From assembly GCF_900476395.1 (NCBI RefSeq), contig NZ_UIHB01000001.1, forward strand, positions 1,021,385 through 1,085,384: a stretch of DNA of 64,000 bases, given 5' to 3'. Shown piece by piece: positions 18,817 through 27,907 of the stretch. This DNA is from Xanthomonas euroxanthea. Its GTDB lineage: Bacteria > Pseudomonadota > Gammaproteobacteria > Xanthomonadales > Xanthomonadaceae. The position numbers were made by a program, and so were the translations under genes. The notes under the pieces are model-generated. The model was not told the DNA's origin. It ran no database searches and was given only the letters and a program-made list of their open reading frames with translations. Position 1 is the first letter of the stretch. The number at the start of each line of letters is the position of its first letter.

Positions 18817-19734
18817 CTAGAACGGCGCATCGCCTTCGATGGTGGTGCGGTTGAGGCGCCGCCGCAGGTGATCGGGCGTGCCGGCGGCCAGATGCATGAC
18901 CGAGCGGTTGTCCCAGAACACCATGTCGTGCGGCTGCCAGCGATGCCGGTACACCAAGGCATCGCGGGTGCTGTGGTCGAACAGGGCCTGCAGCAGCGCG
19001 GCACTCTCGTCGTCGGGCAGGCCGACGATGCGGGTGGTGAAATGCTCGCTGACAAACAGCGCTTTCCGGCCGGTTTCCGGGTGCGTGCGCACGACCGGAT
19101 GCTGCACCGGTTTCACTTCGGCGATCTGTTCCGGCGTCAGCGCCGGGCGCCACGGATTGCGCGCACGCAGTTCCTCGTACTTGGCCAGGTAGCTGTGCTC
19201 GGCACGCAGGTCCTGCACCGTCTGCTTGAGCGCGTCGGGCAGGGTCTGCCAGGCCAGGTGCTGGTTGGCGAACAAGGTGTCGCCGCCTTCGCTGGGCAGT
19301 TCCTGCGCGTGCAGCAGCGATCCCAGGCTGGGGGTGTCCTTGTAGGACAGATCCGAGTGCCAGTAGTGGCCGGCGTCGCCCAGGCCGATCGGCTCGCCGT
19401 TTTCCTTGATGTTGGAGACCACCAGTACCTCCGGATGCCCGCGCAACTGGAAATTGCGCAACACATGGATCTGCAGCGGGCCGAAGCGACGGCTGAAGGC
19501 GACCTGCTGCGCCGGCGTGATGCGTTGCTCGCGAAACACCAGCACGTGGTAGTCCAGGTGCGCCTGGTGGATGCGCGCGAAGGTCTCCGCATCCAGCGGC
19601 TGCGACAGATCCAGGCCGATCACTTCGGCGCCCAGCGGGGCATCGAACGGCACGATCCGGACACTGGAAGCGTGTTCGGCGGAAACCGCATCGCGCGGCG
19701 GCTGCGCACGTGCAGCAGAAGGGACGCTGGCCAT
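18817..19734 (-). CDS. Taurine dioxygenase family enzyme (TauD)
   Basis: A 2-oxoglutarate and Fe(II)-dependent dioxygenase of 305 residues. TauD releases sulfite from taurine. The facial triad is visible: WHSDLSYKDTPSLGS supplies the His-X-Asp pair and DNRSVMHLAAG the distal histidine. RRLNRTTIEGD carries the arginine that binds 2-oxoglutarate. Alkylsulfonate or other substrates are possible for the wider family. I start at the ATG at 19732-19734; the 33 in-frame codons upstream are non-conserved. It is the first gene of the operon with the sulfonate-type transporter, which supports a role in sulfur acquisition. Confidence 0.88.
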   Translation of the reverse strand: MASVPSAARAQPPRDAVSAEHASSVRIVPFDAPLGAEVIGLDLSQPLDAETFARIHQAHLDYHVLVFREQRITPAQQVAFSRRFGPLQIHVLRNFQLRGHPEVLVVSNIKENGEPIGLGDAGHYWHSDLSYKDTPSLGSLLHAQELPSEGGDTLFANQHLAWQTLPDALKQTVQDLRAEHSYLAKYEELRARNPWRPALTPEQIAEVKPVQHPVVRTHPETGRKALFVSEHFTTRIVGLPDDESAALLQALFDHSTRDALVYRHRWQPHDMVFWDNRSVMHLAAGTPDHLRRRLNRTTIEGDAPF

Positions 19735-19929
19735 GACGGTGGCACCTCGACGGCAACGAAGGGCCGCCTGGGCCGGCGGCCGGACACACCACTGTAGGCA
19801 GTCCGCTCGCCGCTGCGAACGTACGATTGGCAAGGTGCTTATGCGCTGCCGGTATATGCACCGGTGCGACGGAACGCAAAAGGGCGACGCCTGCGCGCCG
19901 CCCTGCTCACGTGTCCAGCCAACCCGGCC

Positions 19930-22413
19930 TCAGTCGGTCCGCAGTGCCAGCGCCGGCGGCGTGGACAGGATGCGGCGCGTGCCCGACCAGCCGGCCAGCA
20001 GGCTCAACGCCAGGCCAAACGCACCGCCGAGCAGCAGGCGCGGCCAATCCGGCGTCAATGCAATCTCGAATGCCTTCTGTCCGACCACTGCCCCGATCAC
20101 CGCCGCGGCGGTCACCGCCAGTGTCGCTGCCAGCAGGCCAAGCGCGCCGAACTCCACCAGCACCGCACCACGCAACTGGCCGCGCCGCGCGCCCAGCGTG
20201 CGCAGCACCGCACTGTCATAGCGACGCTCGCCGGCGGTGGCCTGCAGGGCTGCCAGCAGCACCAACACACCGGCCAGCAGGCTGAAGCCCATCACCAGTT
20301 GCACCGCCTGCGCCACCTGGTCGATCACCTCGCGCACGCGGCCGAGGATGGCATCGATATCCAGCACCGAAATGTTGGGGTAATCGCGGCTCAACGACGC
20401 CAGCTTGGGCGCATTGCCGGGCGGCAGATGGAAGCTGGAAATCAGGTTGTACGGCGCATCGCCGACCGCGCCCTGGTTGAGCAGCAGGAAGAAATTGACC
20501 CGGAATGAATCCCAGTCGGCCTTGCGGATGCTGGTGACGGTGAAACTGCGCTGCTGCTCGCCCAGCAGCAAGGTGATGCGATCGCCGAGTTTGAGCTGAT
20601 ACCGCTGCGCCCAGCCTTCTTCCACCGAGGCCTCCGGCGCAGTGCTGTCGGCCGCCCAGAATCTGCCTTCCAGCAAGGTGTTTGCCGGCGGGAATGCGTG
20701 CCGCCAGGAGAAGTTAACCGGGCGGTTGTCGCCGTCGCCATCGTCGGCCGGATCGCGGTCGCCGCGCAGCGGTGGCTTGTCGTTGATCGCCACCAGCCGC
20801 CCGGTCGAAAACGGCTCCACGGCCGCATCGTCCACGCCCAGGCCGCGCAGCGTCTGCAGCACCGGCCCGGTCTGCTCGGGCTGGATGTTCATCAGGAAAT
20901 AGTTGGGCGTCTCCGCCGGCAGGCGGTCGCGCCATTGCCCGAGCAGGCCGGGGCCGACCACCGCCAGCAGCAGCAGCGCGCACAACGACAGCGACAGCCC
21001 GACCAGCTGCACCACGCTCAGACCGCGTCGCCGCGTCAGCGAAGCCAGCCCCAGCTTCCACGCGCCGCGCAGGCGGTGCTGGATCGGCCGCAGCAAGGCC
21101 AGCAGGCCAAGCCCCAGTGCCATCGCCACCAACGCCAGGGCGGCCAGCCCGCCCAGCACCCAGCCGGCCAGCACCAGGTTGCCGGTCGCATACACGGTCA
21201 GCGCCAGCGTGGCCGCCAATGCCGCGGCGTAGACCAGCAGGGAACTCGGCGGCACCGCGGCAAAGCTGCGGTTGAGCACACGCATCGGCGGCACGTTGCG
21301 CAGCCGCAGCAGCGGCGGCAGGCCGAAGCCCAGCAACAGCACCAGGCCGATGCCTGCACCGGCCAGGGCCGGGGTGGCCTGCGGCAACGGCAGCCGGTCC
21401 GGGATCAGGCTGCCCAGCGCCTGCACCAGGCCTTCCTGCGCCAGCATGCCCAGCCCGATCCCGACCAGGCAGGCCGGAATCGCGGTCAGCAGCAATTGCA
21501 GCGACAGCATCGCCAGGATGTCGCGCTGGCGTGCGCCCAGGCAGCGCAGCACCGCCACCGTGTCGATCCGGCGCATCGCAAAGCGGTTCGCTGCCAACGC
21601 GGTCGCCACACCGGACAACAGCACCGCCAGCAAGGCCGACAAGGCCAAAAAGCGCCCCGCACGATCGAACGCCGCGCGCATGCCGCGCTGGGTGTCCTCG
21701 ATGCCGACCAGGCGGAATTCGCTGGCGCGCGGTTTCAGCCAGGCGCGCAGTTCGGCGATGGCATCGGGCGCACCGGAGAACATCAGCCGGTACGAAGCGC
21801 GGCTGCCGGGGCCAAGCAATCCGGCACCATCGATATCGGCGCGATTGACCAGCAGCGGTGGCGACAGCTGCATCAGCTCGCCGGACGCATCCGGTTCGGC
21901 CCGCAGCACGCCGGTGATGGTGAGGTGGCCGGCGCCGAATTCCAGCTGTTCGCCCACGCGCAGGCCCAGGGCCTCCAGCAGGCGGGGATCGGCATAGGCT
22001 TGGCCCGGCGGCGGTGCGCCCGCAGGCGTGCCCTGCATGCCGGCGCTGTCCCTGGACACCAGCAACTGCCCGCGCAACGGGTAGCCGGCACCGACACCGC
22101 GGATATTGGCCATCTGGCTGGCCTCGCCGTAAAACAGCACGCTGGGGAAGCTGACCATGCGCGTGCTCTGCAGGCCGCGGCGTTGCGCTTCGGCGGCGAA
22201 GTCGGCCGGGATTTCCTGGCGGCCGGTCACGCCCAGATCGCCACCGAGCACCTCGGCCGCGCTGGAGGTCAGCGCCAGGGTCACCCGATCGACCAGCGTG
22301 CCAACCGCCGTCATCACCGCCACGCCCAGCACCAGCGCGGCGAATACGGTCAGCAGGTCGCCGGCCAGGAACTCGCGGCGCACCGCGCGTGCGGCTTGAC
22401 GCAGCACGTTCAT
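19930..22413 (-). CDS. ybbP: YbbP-like FtsX-family ABC permease
   Basis: An 827-residue permease with FtsX domains. It starts MNVLRQAARAVRREFLAGDL and has an N-terminal membrane segment, a large periplasmic domain, then blocks of membrane helices near residues 260-490 and at the C-terminus (about 700-800). A second periplasmic domain with NYFLMNIQPEQTG lies between. This layout matches YbbP, partner of the YbbA ATPase and adjacent to tesA in Escherichia coli. Members of this group are thought to act in lipid or lipoprotein-related extraction; the substrate is not established. The start overlaps the ybbA stop by four bases (ATGA). Confidence 0.88.
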   Translation of the reverse strand: MNVLRQAARAVRREFLAGDLLTVFAALVLGVAVMTAVGTLVDRVTLALTSSAAEVLGGDLGVTGRQEIPADFAAEAQRRGLQSTRMVSFPSVLFYGEASQMANIRGVGAGYPLRGQLLVSRDSAGMQGTPAGAPPPGQAYADPRLLEALGLRVGEQLEFGAGHLTITGVLRAEPDASGELMQLSPPLLVNRADIDGAGLLGPGSRASYRLMFSGAPDAIAELRAWLKPRASEFRLVGIEDTQRGMRAAFDRAGRFLALSALLAVLLSGVATALAANRFAMRRIDTVAVLRCLGARQRDILAMLSLQLLLTAIPACLVGIGLGMLAQEGLVQALGSLIPDRLPLPQATPALAGAGIGLVLLLGFGLPPLLRLRNVPPMRVLNRSFAAVPPSSLLVYAAALAATLALTVYATGNLVLAGWVLGGLAALALVAMALGLGLLALLRPIQHRLRGAWKLGLASLTRRRGLSVVQLVGLSLSLCALLLLAVVGPGLLGQWRDRLPAETPNYFLMNIQPEQTGPVLQTLRGLGVDDAAVEPFSTGRLVAINDKPPLRGDRDPADDGDGDNRPVNFSWRHAFPPANTLLEGRFWAADSTAPEASVEEGWAQRYQLKLGDRITLLLGEQQRSFTVTSIRKADWDSFRVNFFLLLNQGAVGDAPYNLISSFHLPPGNAPKLASLSRDYPNISVLDIDAILGRVREVIDQVAQAVQLVMGFSLLAGVLVLLAALQATAGERRYDSAVLRTLGARRGQLRGAVLVEFGALGLLAATLAVTAAAVIGAVVGQKAFEIALTPDWPRLLLGGAFGLALSLLAGWSGTRRILSTPPALALRTD

Positions 22414-23120
22414 GCGGCCGGACCGGTCTGGGCGTGCAGGCGGCCGCTGTCGATGCGGTAGATATGCTTGCAACGCTGCGCCAGCGTCATGTCGTGGGTC
22501 ACCAGCACCAGGGTGGTGTCGCTGGTGGCATTGAGCGCGAACAACAGGTCGCTGATCTGCGCGCCGGTGGTCTGGTCCAGGCTGCCGGTGGGCTCGTCGG
22601 CAAACAGGATGCGCGGTCTGGCCACGAATGCGCGTGCCAGCGCCACGCGTTGCTGCTCGCCACCTGACAGCTGGCGCGGGTAGTGGCGCGCACGCGCGCT
22701 CAGGCCGACCGCCTCCAGTACCTCGCGTACCCGCGCCGGGTCCTCGCGCCCGGCCAGTTCCAGCGGCAGCGCGATGTTTTCTTCGGCGGTCAGCGCCGGC
22801 AGCAGATGGAAGCTCTGGAACACGAAGCCCACCTCGCGCGCGCGCAAGGCGGCACGGGCCTCTTCGTCCAGCTGGCCCAACTCCTGGCCGGACAGCGCAA
22901 TGCTGCCGCGGCTGGGCAGGTCCAGCCCGGCCAGCAGGCCGAGCAGGGTGGTCTTGCCCGAGCCGGATGCGCCGACGATGGCGATACTGTCGCCTTCACT
23001 GACCGTCAAGCTGACCTTGTCGAGGATGTGGAGTGTTCCCTCCGGTCCACTGACGGACTTGCCGACGTCGCGGACGTCGATGGCAATGCGGGTACTGGAG
23101 TGGGGGGCCAGACTGTCGAT
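22410..23120 (-). CDS. ybbA: YbbA-like ABC transporter ATP-binding protein (start codon unusual)
   Basis: An ABC ATPase with Walker A GASGSGKTTLLGLLAGLD, signature LSGGEQQRVALARAF, Walker B ILFADEPTGSLD and VTHDMTLAQRC. The lipoprotein-release type (LolD/YbbA) matches in length at 236 residues. The conserved N-terminal part begins STRIAIDVRDVGKSVSGPEG. No ATG, GTG or TTG exists in frame close to it. The nearest ATG would add a long non-conserved extension antisense to the esterase gene. A CGGAG sequence sits 7 bases ahead of an ATC codon at 23118-23120, so I mark that as the most likely start with low certainty on the codon itself. Function call is strong. Confidence 0.85.
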   Translation of the reverse strand: MDSLAPHSSTRIAIDVRDVGKSVSGPEGTLHILDKVSLTVSEGDSIAIVGASGSGKTTLLGLLAGLDLPSRGSIALSGQELGQLDEEARAALRAREVGFVFQSFHLLPALTAEENIALPLELAGREDPARVREVLEAVGLSARARHYPRQLSGGEQQRVALARAFVARPRILFADEPTGSLDQTTGAQISDLLFALNATSDTTLVLVTHDMTLAQRCKHIYRIDSGRLHAQTGPAA

Positions 23121-23133
23121 GAGGAATCTCCGA

Positions 23134-23787
23134 ATGCGTGAAAGAACACTGCGATATGGCGTGCTGGTCCTGTGGCTGCTGACACTGTCCCTGCTCGCGC
23201 CGGGAATTGCCTCTGCCAAAAGTCCGGTGGCGACCGCCCCGATCCTGGTCGTCGGCGACAGCCTGAGCGCTGCGCACAACATCCCGGTGCAGTCTGGCTG
23301 GGTCACCTTGCTGGACCAACGCCTCAAGCGTGACATGGCGACGCCACCGGCGGTCGTCAATGCCAGCATCAGCGGTGAGACCACCTCCGGTGCATTGACG
23401 CGGCTGCCCGGCCTGCTGCAGAAGCACCACCCCGGCGTGGTGGTGATCGAACTCGGCGGCAACGATGCGCTGCGCGGCCTGACCCCGGCCCAGCTGAAGG
23501 GCAACCTGGAAAAGATGATCCAGCTCAGCCAGCAGGCCGGCGCGAAGGTGCTGCTGCTCGGCATCGATGTGCCGCCCAACTATGGCCCCGCCTATCGCGA
23601 ACGCCTGAAGGCGACCTATGCCGACCTGTCCAGCCAGTACAAGACCGCATTGGTGCCGTTCTTCCTGGAAAAGGTCGCGCTGCAGCCAGGCCTGATGCAG
23701 GCGGACGGCCTGCATCCCACTGCCACGGCCCAGCCCAGGGTGCTGGAAACGGTGTGGCCCGCGCTGCGCCCCCTGCTCGGCCGTTGA
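23134..23787 (+). CDS. tesA: TesA-like GDSL arylesterase/lysophospholipase
   Basis: An SGNH/GDSL esterase of 217 residues with a signal peptide (MRERTLRYGVLVLWLLTLSLLAPGIASA). Block I, VVGDSLSAAHN, contains the nucleophilic serine. The oxyanion residues are in block III, VIELGGNDALRG, and the Asp and His are in ADGLHPTATAQPR. This is the TesA/EstA multifunctional esterase group, acting in the periplasm on acyl-CoA, lysophospholipids or aryl esters. GAGGA at 23121-23125 sits 8 bases before ATG 23134; an ATG at 23119 is the alternative. It is divergent from ybbA with almost no gap, as in Escherichia coli. Confidence 0.88.
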   Translation: MRERTLRYGVLVLWLLTLSLLAPGIASAKSPVATAPILVVGDSLSAAHNIPVQSGWVTLLDQRLKRDMATPPAVVNASISGETTSGALTRLPGLLQKHHPGVVVIELGGNDALRGLTPAQLKGNLEKMIQLSQQAGAKVLLLGIDVPPNYGPAYRERLKATYADLSSQYKTALVPFFLEKVALQPGLMQADGLHPTATAQPRVLETVWPALRPLLGR

Positions 23788-23811
23788 CGGCCGGCGGGCA
23801 ACGCCCGCCGT
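23785..23811 (+). terminator. Hairpin at the end of tesA
   Basis: GGCGGGC-AAC-GCCCGCC directly overlaps and follows the tesA stop codon, flanked by GACGG and GTC. It is GC-rich without a strong U-tract. Probably ends tesA transcription before the response regulator gene. Confidence 0.6.
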
Positions 23812-23891
23812 CACAAAACGTTAGATGGTCTTCACGCCCTTTCCACTGCCGATCCGGCATGTTTCACAAAGCTGAAGACCGAGGAAAGTCC

Positions 23892-24605
23892 ATGCGTCAG
23901 ACCAAGGAAACGTCCGGCCTCGTGCTGGTCGTTGAAGACAACCGCAATATCTCTGAAATGATCGGCGAGTACCTGGAAGGCCGTGGCTTCGAGGTCGACT
24001 ATGCGCAGGACGGACTCGACGGCTACCGTCTGGCCGCCGAGAACAGCTACGACGTGGTCGTGCTGGATCTCATGCTGCCACGTCTGGACGGCATCGAAGT
24101 GTGCCGCCGCCTGCGTAACGACGCACGCAAGTCCACCCCGGTGCTGATGCTGACCGCCCGCGACACGCTGGACGACAAGCTCACCGGCCTGGGTTTCGGC
24201 GCCGACGACTACCTGACCAAGCCGTTCGCGATCCAGGAACTGGAAGCGCGCCTGCGTGCCCTGATCCGTCGCGAGCGCCGCCAGGTCGGGTCGGAAGTGC
24301 TCAAGGTCGCCGACCTGGTGCTCGATCCGGTCAGCATGCGCGCCACCCGCGCCGGTACCGAGCTGCAGCTCTCGCCGATCGGTCTGCGGCTGCTCACCAT
24401 CCTGATGCGCGAGTCGCCGCGGGTGGTGACCCGCCAGGAAATCGAGCGCGAGATCTGGGGCAACGGCTTGCCGGATTCGGACACCCTGCGCAGCCATCTG
24501 TACAACCTGCGCAAGATCATCGACAAGCCGTTTGATCGCCCGCTGCTGCACACCGTGCAGAGCGCCGGCTATCGCATTGCCGACATCGCCCAGCCGATGG
24601 CCTGA
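23892..24605 (+). CDS. OmpR/PhoB-family response regulator
   Basis: A DNA-binding response regulator of 237 residues. The receiver domain begins VLVVEDNRN. The phosphorylated aspartate is D59 in VVVLDLMLPRLDG, followed by a threonine region MLTARDT and K110 in YLTKPF. The C-terminal winged helix has LQLSPIGLRLLTILM and GLPDSDTLRSHLYNLRKIIDKP. Its role cannot be pinned to a named Xanthomonas two-component system from sequence. The kinase follows 140 bases downstream, but a strong hairpin and a separate TATAAT lie between them. Confidence 0.9.
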   Translation: MRQTKETSGLVLVVEDNRNISEMIGEYLEGRGFEVDYAQDGLDGYRLAAENSYDVVVLDLMLPRLDGIEVCRRLRNDARKSTPVLMLTARDTLDDKLTGLGFGADDYLTKPFAIQELEARLRALIRRERRQVGSEVLKVADLVLDPVSMRATRAGTELQLSPIGLRLLTILMRESPRVVTRQEIEREIWGNGLPDSDTLRSHLYNLRKIIDKPFDRPLLHTVQSAGYRIADIAQPMA

Positions 24606-24612
24606 TGTCGCC

Positions 24613-24639
24613 GGCCGGCCGCCATGCTGGCGGCCGGCC
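24613..24639. terminator. Hairpin between response regulator and kinase
   Basis: GGCCGGCCGCC and GGCGGCCGGCC form a perfect 11-bp stem with the loop ATGCT, starting 8 bases after the response regulator stop. No U-tract follows. It probably reduces or stops read-through into the kinase gene. Confidence 0.65.
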
Positions 24640-24691
24640 ACCTGTAGGCGCCCACGCGCCGCTCGTTTCCGCGCGCTGCCGTCTGGCTGCA

Positions 24692-24720
24692 CGACGGGCT
24701 TAGGAAGCGTTGCCTATAAT
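24692..24720 (+). promoter_or_regulatory. Candidate promoter of the histidine kinase
   Basis: TATAAT at 24715-24720 is a perfect -10 box, but the sequence 17 bases upstream is a poor -35 match. Transcription would start near 24727, about 19 bases before the kinase ATG at 24746. Its presence suggests the kinase can be expressed apart from the response regulator. Confidence 0.5.
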
Positions 24721-24745
24721 CCGGCGCTCTCCCCTGGATGCAGCA

Positions 24746-26017
24746 ATGCCGCACGGGCTTCCACGAAAAATACGTCTGGCCTTCCTCCTGCAGGTCGCTC
24801 TGGCGAGCCTGGCGATCGTGCTGGGTGGCTATCTGCTGTCCTTCGTCATCAAGTACAGCCTGGTGCGGACCGTGCTGGCCGACGAGGCGGTGCATTTCTG
24901 GCGCGTGCACAAGGACGCACCGAACAATCCGCCGCCGAATACACGCAATATCCAGGGCTATTTCTTGCCTGCCGGCCAGGGCCGCGACACGGCGCCGGCG
25001 GAGTTGCAGCGGTTGTCGCCAGGCTTCAGCGAAGTGGCTGCCGCCGATGCCCTGGTGTACGTCGATCAACGTCCGGAAGGGCGTCTGTACCTGGTGTTCC
25101 CACGCTCGCGTGCGGCCCATCTGACGCTCTGGTTCGGAATCGTGCCGGCGATGCTGGTGCTGCTGGCGATCTATGGCGTGTTCTGGGTGACCTACCGGAT
25201 CTCCAAACGCCTGGTGTCGCCGATCAGCTGGCTGGCACGGCGCGTCTCGCAGTGGGACCCGCGCAACCCGGATGTCGACGAACTGGCACCGGAGCGGTTG
25301 CCCGCCGACCTGCAAGGTGAAACGCGGCAGCTGGCCGCTGCCCTGCATACGCTCGGGCAGAAGGTCAGCGACCATGTCGCGCGCGAGCGCAACTTCACCC
25401 GCGATGCCAGCCACGAACTGCGCACACCGTTGACGGTGATCCGGGTGGCCAGCGACATGGCGCTGGCCGACGACGAATTGTCGCAACGCACCCAGCGCAG
25501 CCTGCGCCGGATTCAGCGCGCCGGCCGTGACATGGAAGCGGTGATCGACGCCTTCCTGATCCTGGCGCGCGAAGCCGAGATCGACCCGCAAAGCGAGACC
25601 TTCGATGCCGCCGAACTGGCCAGCGAGGAAGTCGATAGCGCCCGCCAGTTGCTGGGCGACAAGCCGGTGTCCCTGACGATGGTCGGTGACCGCAGCCTGC
25701 AGATGTTCGCCCCGCCGCGGGTGATGCGCGTGGTGCTCAGCAACCTGCTGCGCAATGCCTGCGCCTATACCGATACCGGCAGCATCGAGGTGGAAGTCAC
25801 CCAGGACCGCATCATCGTGCGCGATACCGGGATCGGCATGAGCGAAGAGGCGCGTGCGCGCGCGTTCGAGCCGTTCTTCCGCGCCGATCCCACCCGCCCG
25901 CAGGGCACCGGCCTGGGCCTGTCGATCGTGCGCCGGTTGTGCGATCGCTTCGGCTGGCGGATCGAACTGCATAGCGAGTCCGGTGTGGGCACCTCGGTTG
26001 CGGTGGTGGTGGCCTGA
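24746..26017 (+). CDS. Sensor histidine kinase
   Basis: A membrane sensor kinase of 423 residues. One transmembrane segment lies near residues 9-32, a periplasmic domain of about 95 residues (TVLADEAVHFWRVHKDAP onward) follows, and a second segment lies near 130-150. Next come a HAMP-like linker and the H-box RDASHELRTPLTVI with the phosphorylated H223. The ATPase domain has the N-box NLLRNACAYTD, G1 RDTGIGMSEEA and G2 GTGLGLSIV. I start at the ATG at 24746, downstream of a TATAAT box; the in-frame ATG at 24710 is too early. Signal sensed is unknown. Confidence 0.9.
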   Translation: MPHGLPRKIRLAFLLQVALASLAIVLGGYLLSFVIKYSLVRTVLADEAVHFWRVHKDAPNNPPPNTRNIQGYFLPAGQGRDTAPAELQRLSPGFSEVAAADALVYVDQRPEGRLYLVFPRSRAAHLTLWFGIVPAMLVLLAIYGVFWVTYRISKRLVSPISWLARRVSQWDPRNPDVDELAPERLPADLQGETRQLAAALHTLGQKVSDHVARERNFTRDASHELRTPLTVIRVASDMALADDELSQRTQRSLRRIQRAGRDMEAVIDAFLILAREAEIDPQSETFDAAELASEEVDSARQLLGDKPVSLTMVGDRSLQMFAPPRVMRVVLSNLLRNACAYTDTGSIEVEVTQDRIIVRDTGIGMSEEARARAFEPFFRADPTRPQGTGLGLSIVRRLCDRFGWRIELHSESGVGTSVAVVVA

Positions 26018-26161
26018 GGGAGTAGTGGCCGTAGCGGCATGTGGCTGCCTGCAATCTGCCACTGACCAGGGAGATGGGTCGCATGCGCCCAGGGCGCCGT
26101 TTGCGGCTGCCGATGCTGCTGTTTTCCACCACATGGCAACGAGGCTGCGTGCCGTGCCGAT

Positions 26162-26234
26162 ATCCCGCAGACGCCAGGTGCCTCTGCGGGATCGGTGACG
26201 CAATGGGTTGATCTGGCGAGTGCGACGCCAGATC
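26162..26234. terminator. Two hairpins between convergent genes
   Basis: First hairpin: ATCCCGCAGA (26162-26171) with TCTGCGGGAT (26183-26192). Second hairpin: GATCTGGCG (26210-26218) with CGCCAGATC (26226-26234). They lie between the plus-strand kinase and the minus-strand GDSL hydrolase and probably stop transcription from both directions. Confidence 0.65.
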
Positions 26235-26247
26235 GACCCGCCAAGCG

Positions 26248-26949
26248 TTACTTCTGCTCCAACACCGGTGCCACGGCCTTGCGCCAGATGGCATAGCCAT
26301 CGGCGGTCATGTGCAGCATGTCGTCGCGAAACAACGCGGCACGTGGCTTGCCGGTGGCATCGAGCATCGGCGTGTAGACGTCCACGTAGTCCACCTGCGG
26401 CAGCGGCGCGAGTGCGTCCTTGATCAGGCGATTGGCGGTCACGATCGCCGGCAGCAGATGGGCGCGCGAGGGGCTGGGTTTGATCGACAGGTAGCTGATG
26501 CGCGCGCTGGGCAGATCGCGGCGGATGCGCGTCACGAATGCCAGCACGTCGTCGCGGACCTGCTGCGGCGTGCGGCCGCTGTTGAGATCGTTGTCGCCGG
26601 CATACAGCACCACCTGGCGCGGCGCATACGGGATCACGATGCGGTCGGCGTACCAGGTGCTGTCGCGCACTTCCGACCCGCCGAAGCCGCGATTGATCAC
26701 CGGCATGCCGGGGAAATCCTGTGCCAGCGTGTCCCAGAAACGGATCGACGAGCTGCCGACGAAGACGATGCCGTGCCTGGGGGGCGGTTGCTGCGCGTCG
26801 CTGTCGGCGAAGCGCTGCATATCCGCTTCCCAGGCGGCATTAGACACCTGCGCCGGTATCTGCGGCGTGGTGTGCGGGGTGGCGGCGTGTAGCTGGCCGG
26901 ACAACAGCACAAGGGCGCACAGCAGCGTGCGCAAGGGATGTTTGGTCAT
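26248..26949 (-). CDS. SGNH/GDSL hydrolase, secreted
   Basis: A 233-residue protein with a signal peptide (MTKHPLRTLLCALVLLSGQLHAA). SGNH blocks are present: block I VFVGSSSIRFWDTL near residue 65, block II INRGFGGSEVRD, block III YAGDNDLNSGR with the asparagine, and block V DMLHMTADGYAIW with Asp-X-X-His. The family includes esterases and acetylhydrolases; the substrate is not clear. The start is the ATG at 26947-26949, before the signal peptide. Single gene. Confidence 0.85.
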   Translation of the reverse strand: MTKHPLRTLLCALVLLSGQLHAATPHTTPQIPAQVSNAAWEADMQRFADSDAQQPPPRHGIVFVGSSSIRFWDTLAQDFPGMPVINRGFGGSEVRDSTWYADRIVIPYAPRQVVLYAGDNDLNSGRTPQQVRDDVLAFVTRIRRDLPSARISYLSIKPSPSRAHLLPAIVTANRLIKDALAPLPQVDYVDVYTPMLDATGKPRAALFRDDMLHMTADGYAIWRKAVAPVLEQK

Positions 26950-27268
26950 GCGAAGGAACCTGCAACAGTAAAACGGGCCATCATGGTGCGACAGGCTGGA
27001 AGCGCAGGGCAAACCCATTGTTTCCAGCACCCGCGATCGCCGTGCGTGCAGATCGCCTCGCCGTGCCTGCACCGACGCTGTGGCGAAGATTGCGCCATGC
27101 GGCAGCACCTGACGGCCCGGCAGGCCCAACGTCAGCTGTTCGACCGCGTGGCAGCGCCCTGGCGGCGCGCTGCACGACGGTGCAAGATTCGCACTTTCCT
27201 CAGCAGTGACCCCGCCATGCGTTTTAGCCGTCCCCAGACATGCCCTTGCGGCCGGAAGCACTGACCGC

Positions 27269-27649
27269 ATGGCCGATCAACTGGGACACGTGCCGCGCGG
27301 TCCGCGCCGCATGCTCAAGGCGGCGATCTGGTCATGGCAGGGATTGCGCGCGGCATGGCTGCATGAATCCTCGTTTCGGCTGGAGGTGTGTCTGGCGGCA
27401 GTGATGTCGCCGCTTGGGCTGTGGCTCGGCCAGTCCGGCCTGGAACGTATCGCGCTGGTGGCGCCATTGCTGATCGTGCTGGCGGCCGAATTGCTGAATT
27501 CGGCGATCGAGGCGGTGATCGAGCGCTACGGCCCCGAGCACCATGTGCTGGCCGGCCGCGCCAAGGACATGGGTTCGGCGGCGGTGTTCCTGCTGTTGAT
27601 CAATGTGCTGCTCTGCTGGGGACTGATACTGCTGCCGCGGTGGTTCTGA
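27269..27649 (+). CDS. dgkA: Diacylglycerol kinase
   Basis: A small integral membrane kinase of 126 residues that phosphorylates diacylglycerol, recycling it from membrane-derived oligosaccharide and lipid metabolism. It starts MADQLGHVPRGPRRMLKA. The DgkA active-site segment, AAELLNSAIEAVIERYGPE, lies near residue 70, followed by GRAKDMGSAAVFLLL. The length matches Escherichia coli DgkA (122). Identification is secure. Confidence 0.93.
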   Translation: MADQLGHVPRGPRRMLKAAIWSWQGLRAAWLHESSFRLEVCLAAVMSPLGLWLGQSGLERIALVAPLLIVLAAELLNSAIEAVIERYGPEHHVLAGRAKDMGSAAVFLLLINVLLCWGLILLPRWF

Positions 27650-27907
27650 CGGCCCGTGCGTCTGCGCAGGCCACAGCCGCCGATCAGCTTCTGCAGGCGA
27701 TTGGATAGGCGGAGGTGGAGACGTTCGTGCGAGCGACGCACCAGAGCGCGCCGGCGGTCGTGGCGGCCGCCACGGAGCCAGCGGTGACTGCCGCGGTTGC
27801 AGGCTTTCTCGCATCTGGCCGGGATCAGCTGCCTGGCGGGCGCATGTGCATGCCGGGTTGACTCGCCGCGTGGCATGCTGCGGCTCTCTTTCAACGGAAT
27901 CGCCTGC

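Noticed and set aside
17576..19879. A 767-residue minus-strand frame across tauD and the ABC binding protein
   Set aside because: It is out of frame with the two genes, both of which carry complete motif sets, and has only low-complexity Arg/Ala/Gly content.
20698..22461. A 587-residue plus-strand frame antisense to ybbP
   Set aside because: Gln/Arg/His-rich shadow frame with no start signals; ybbP on the other strand is intact.
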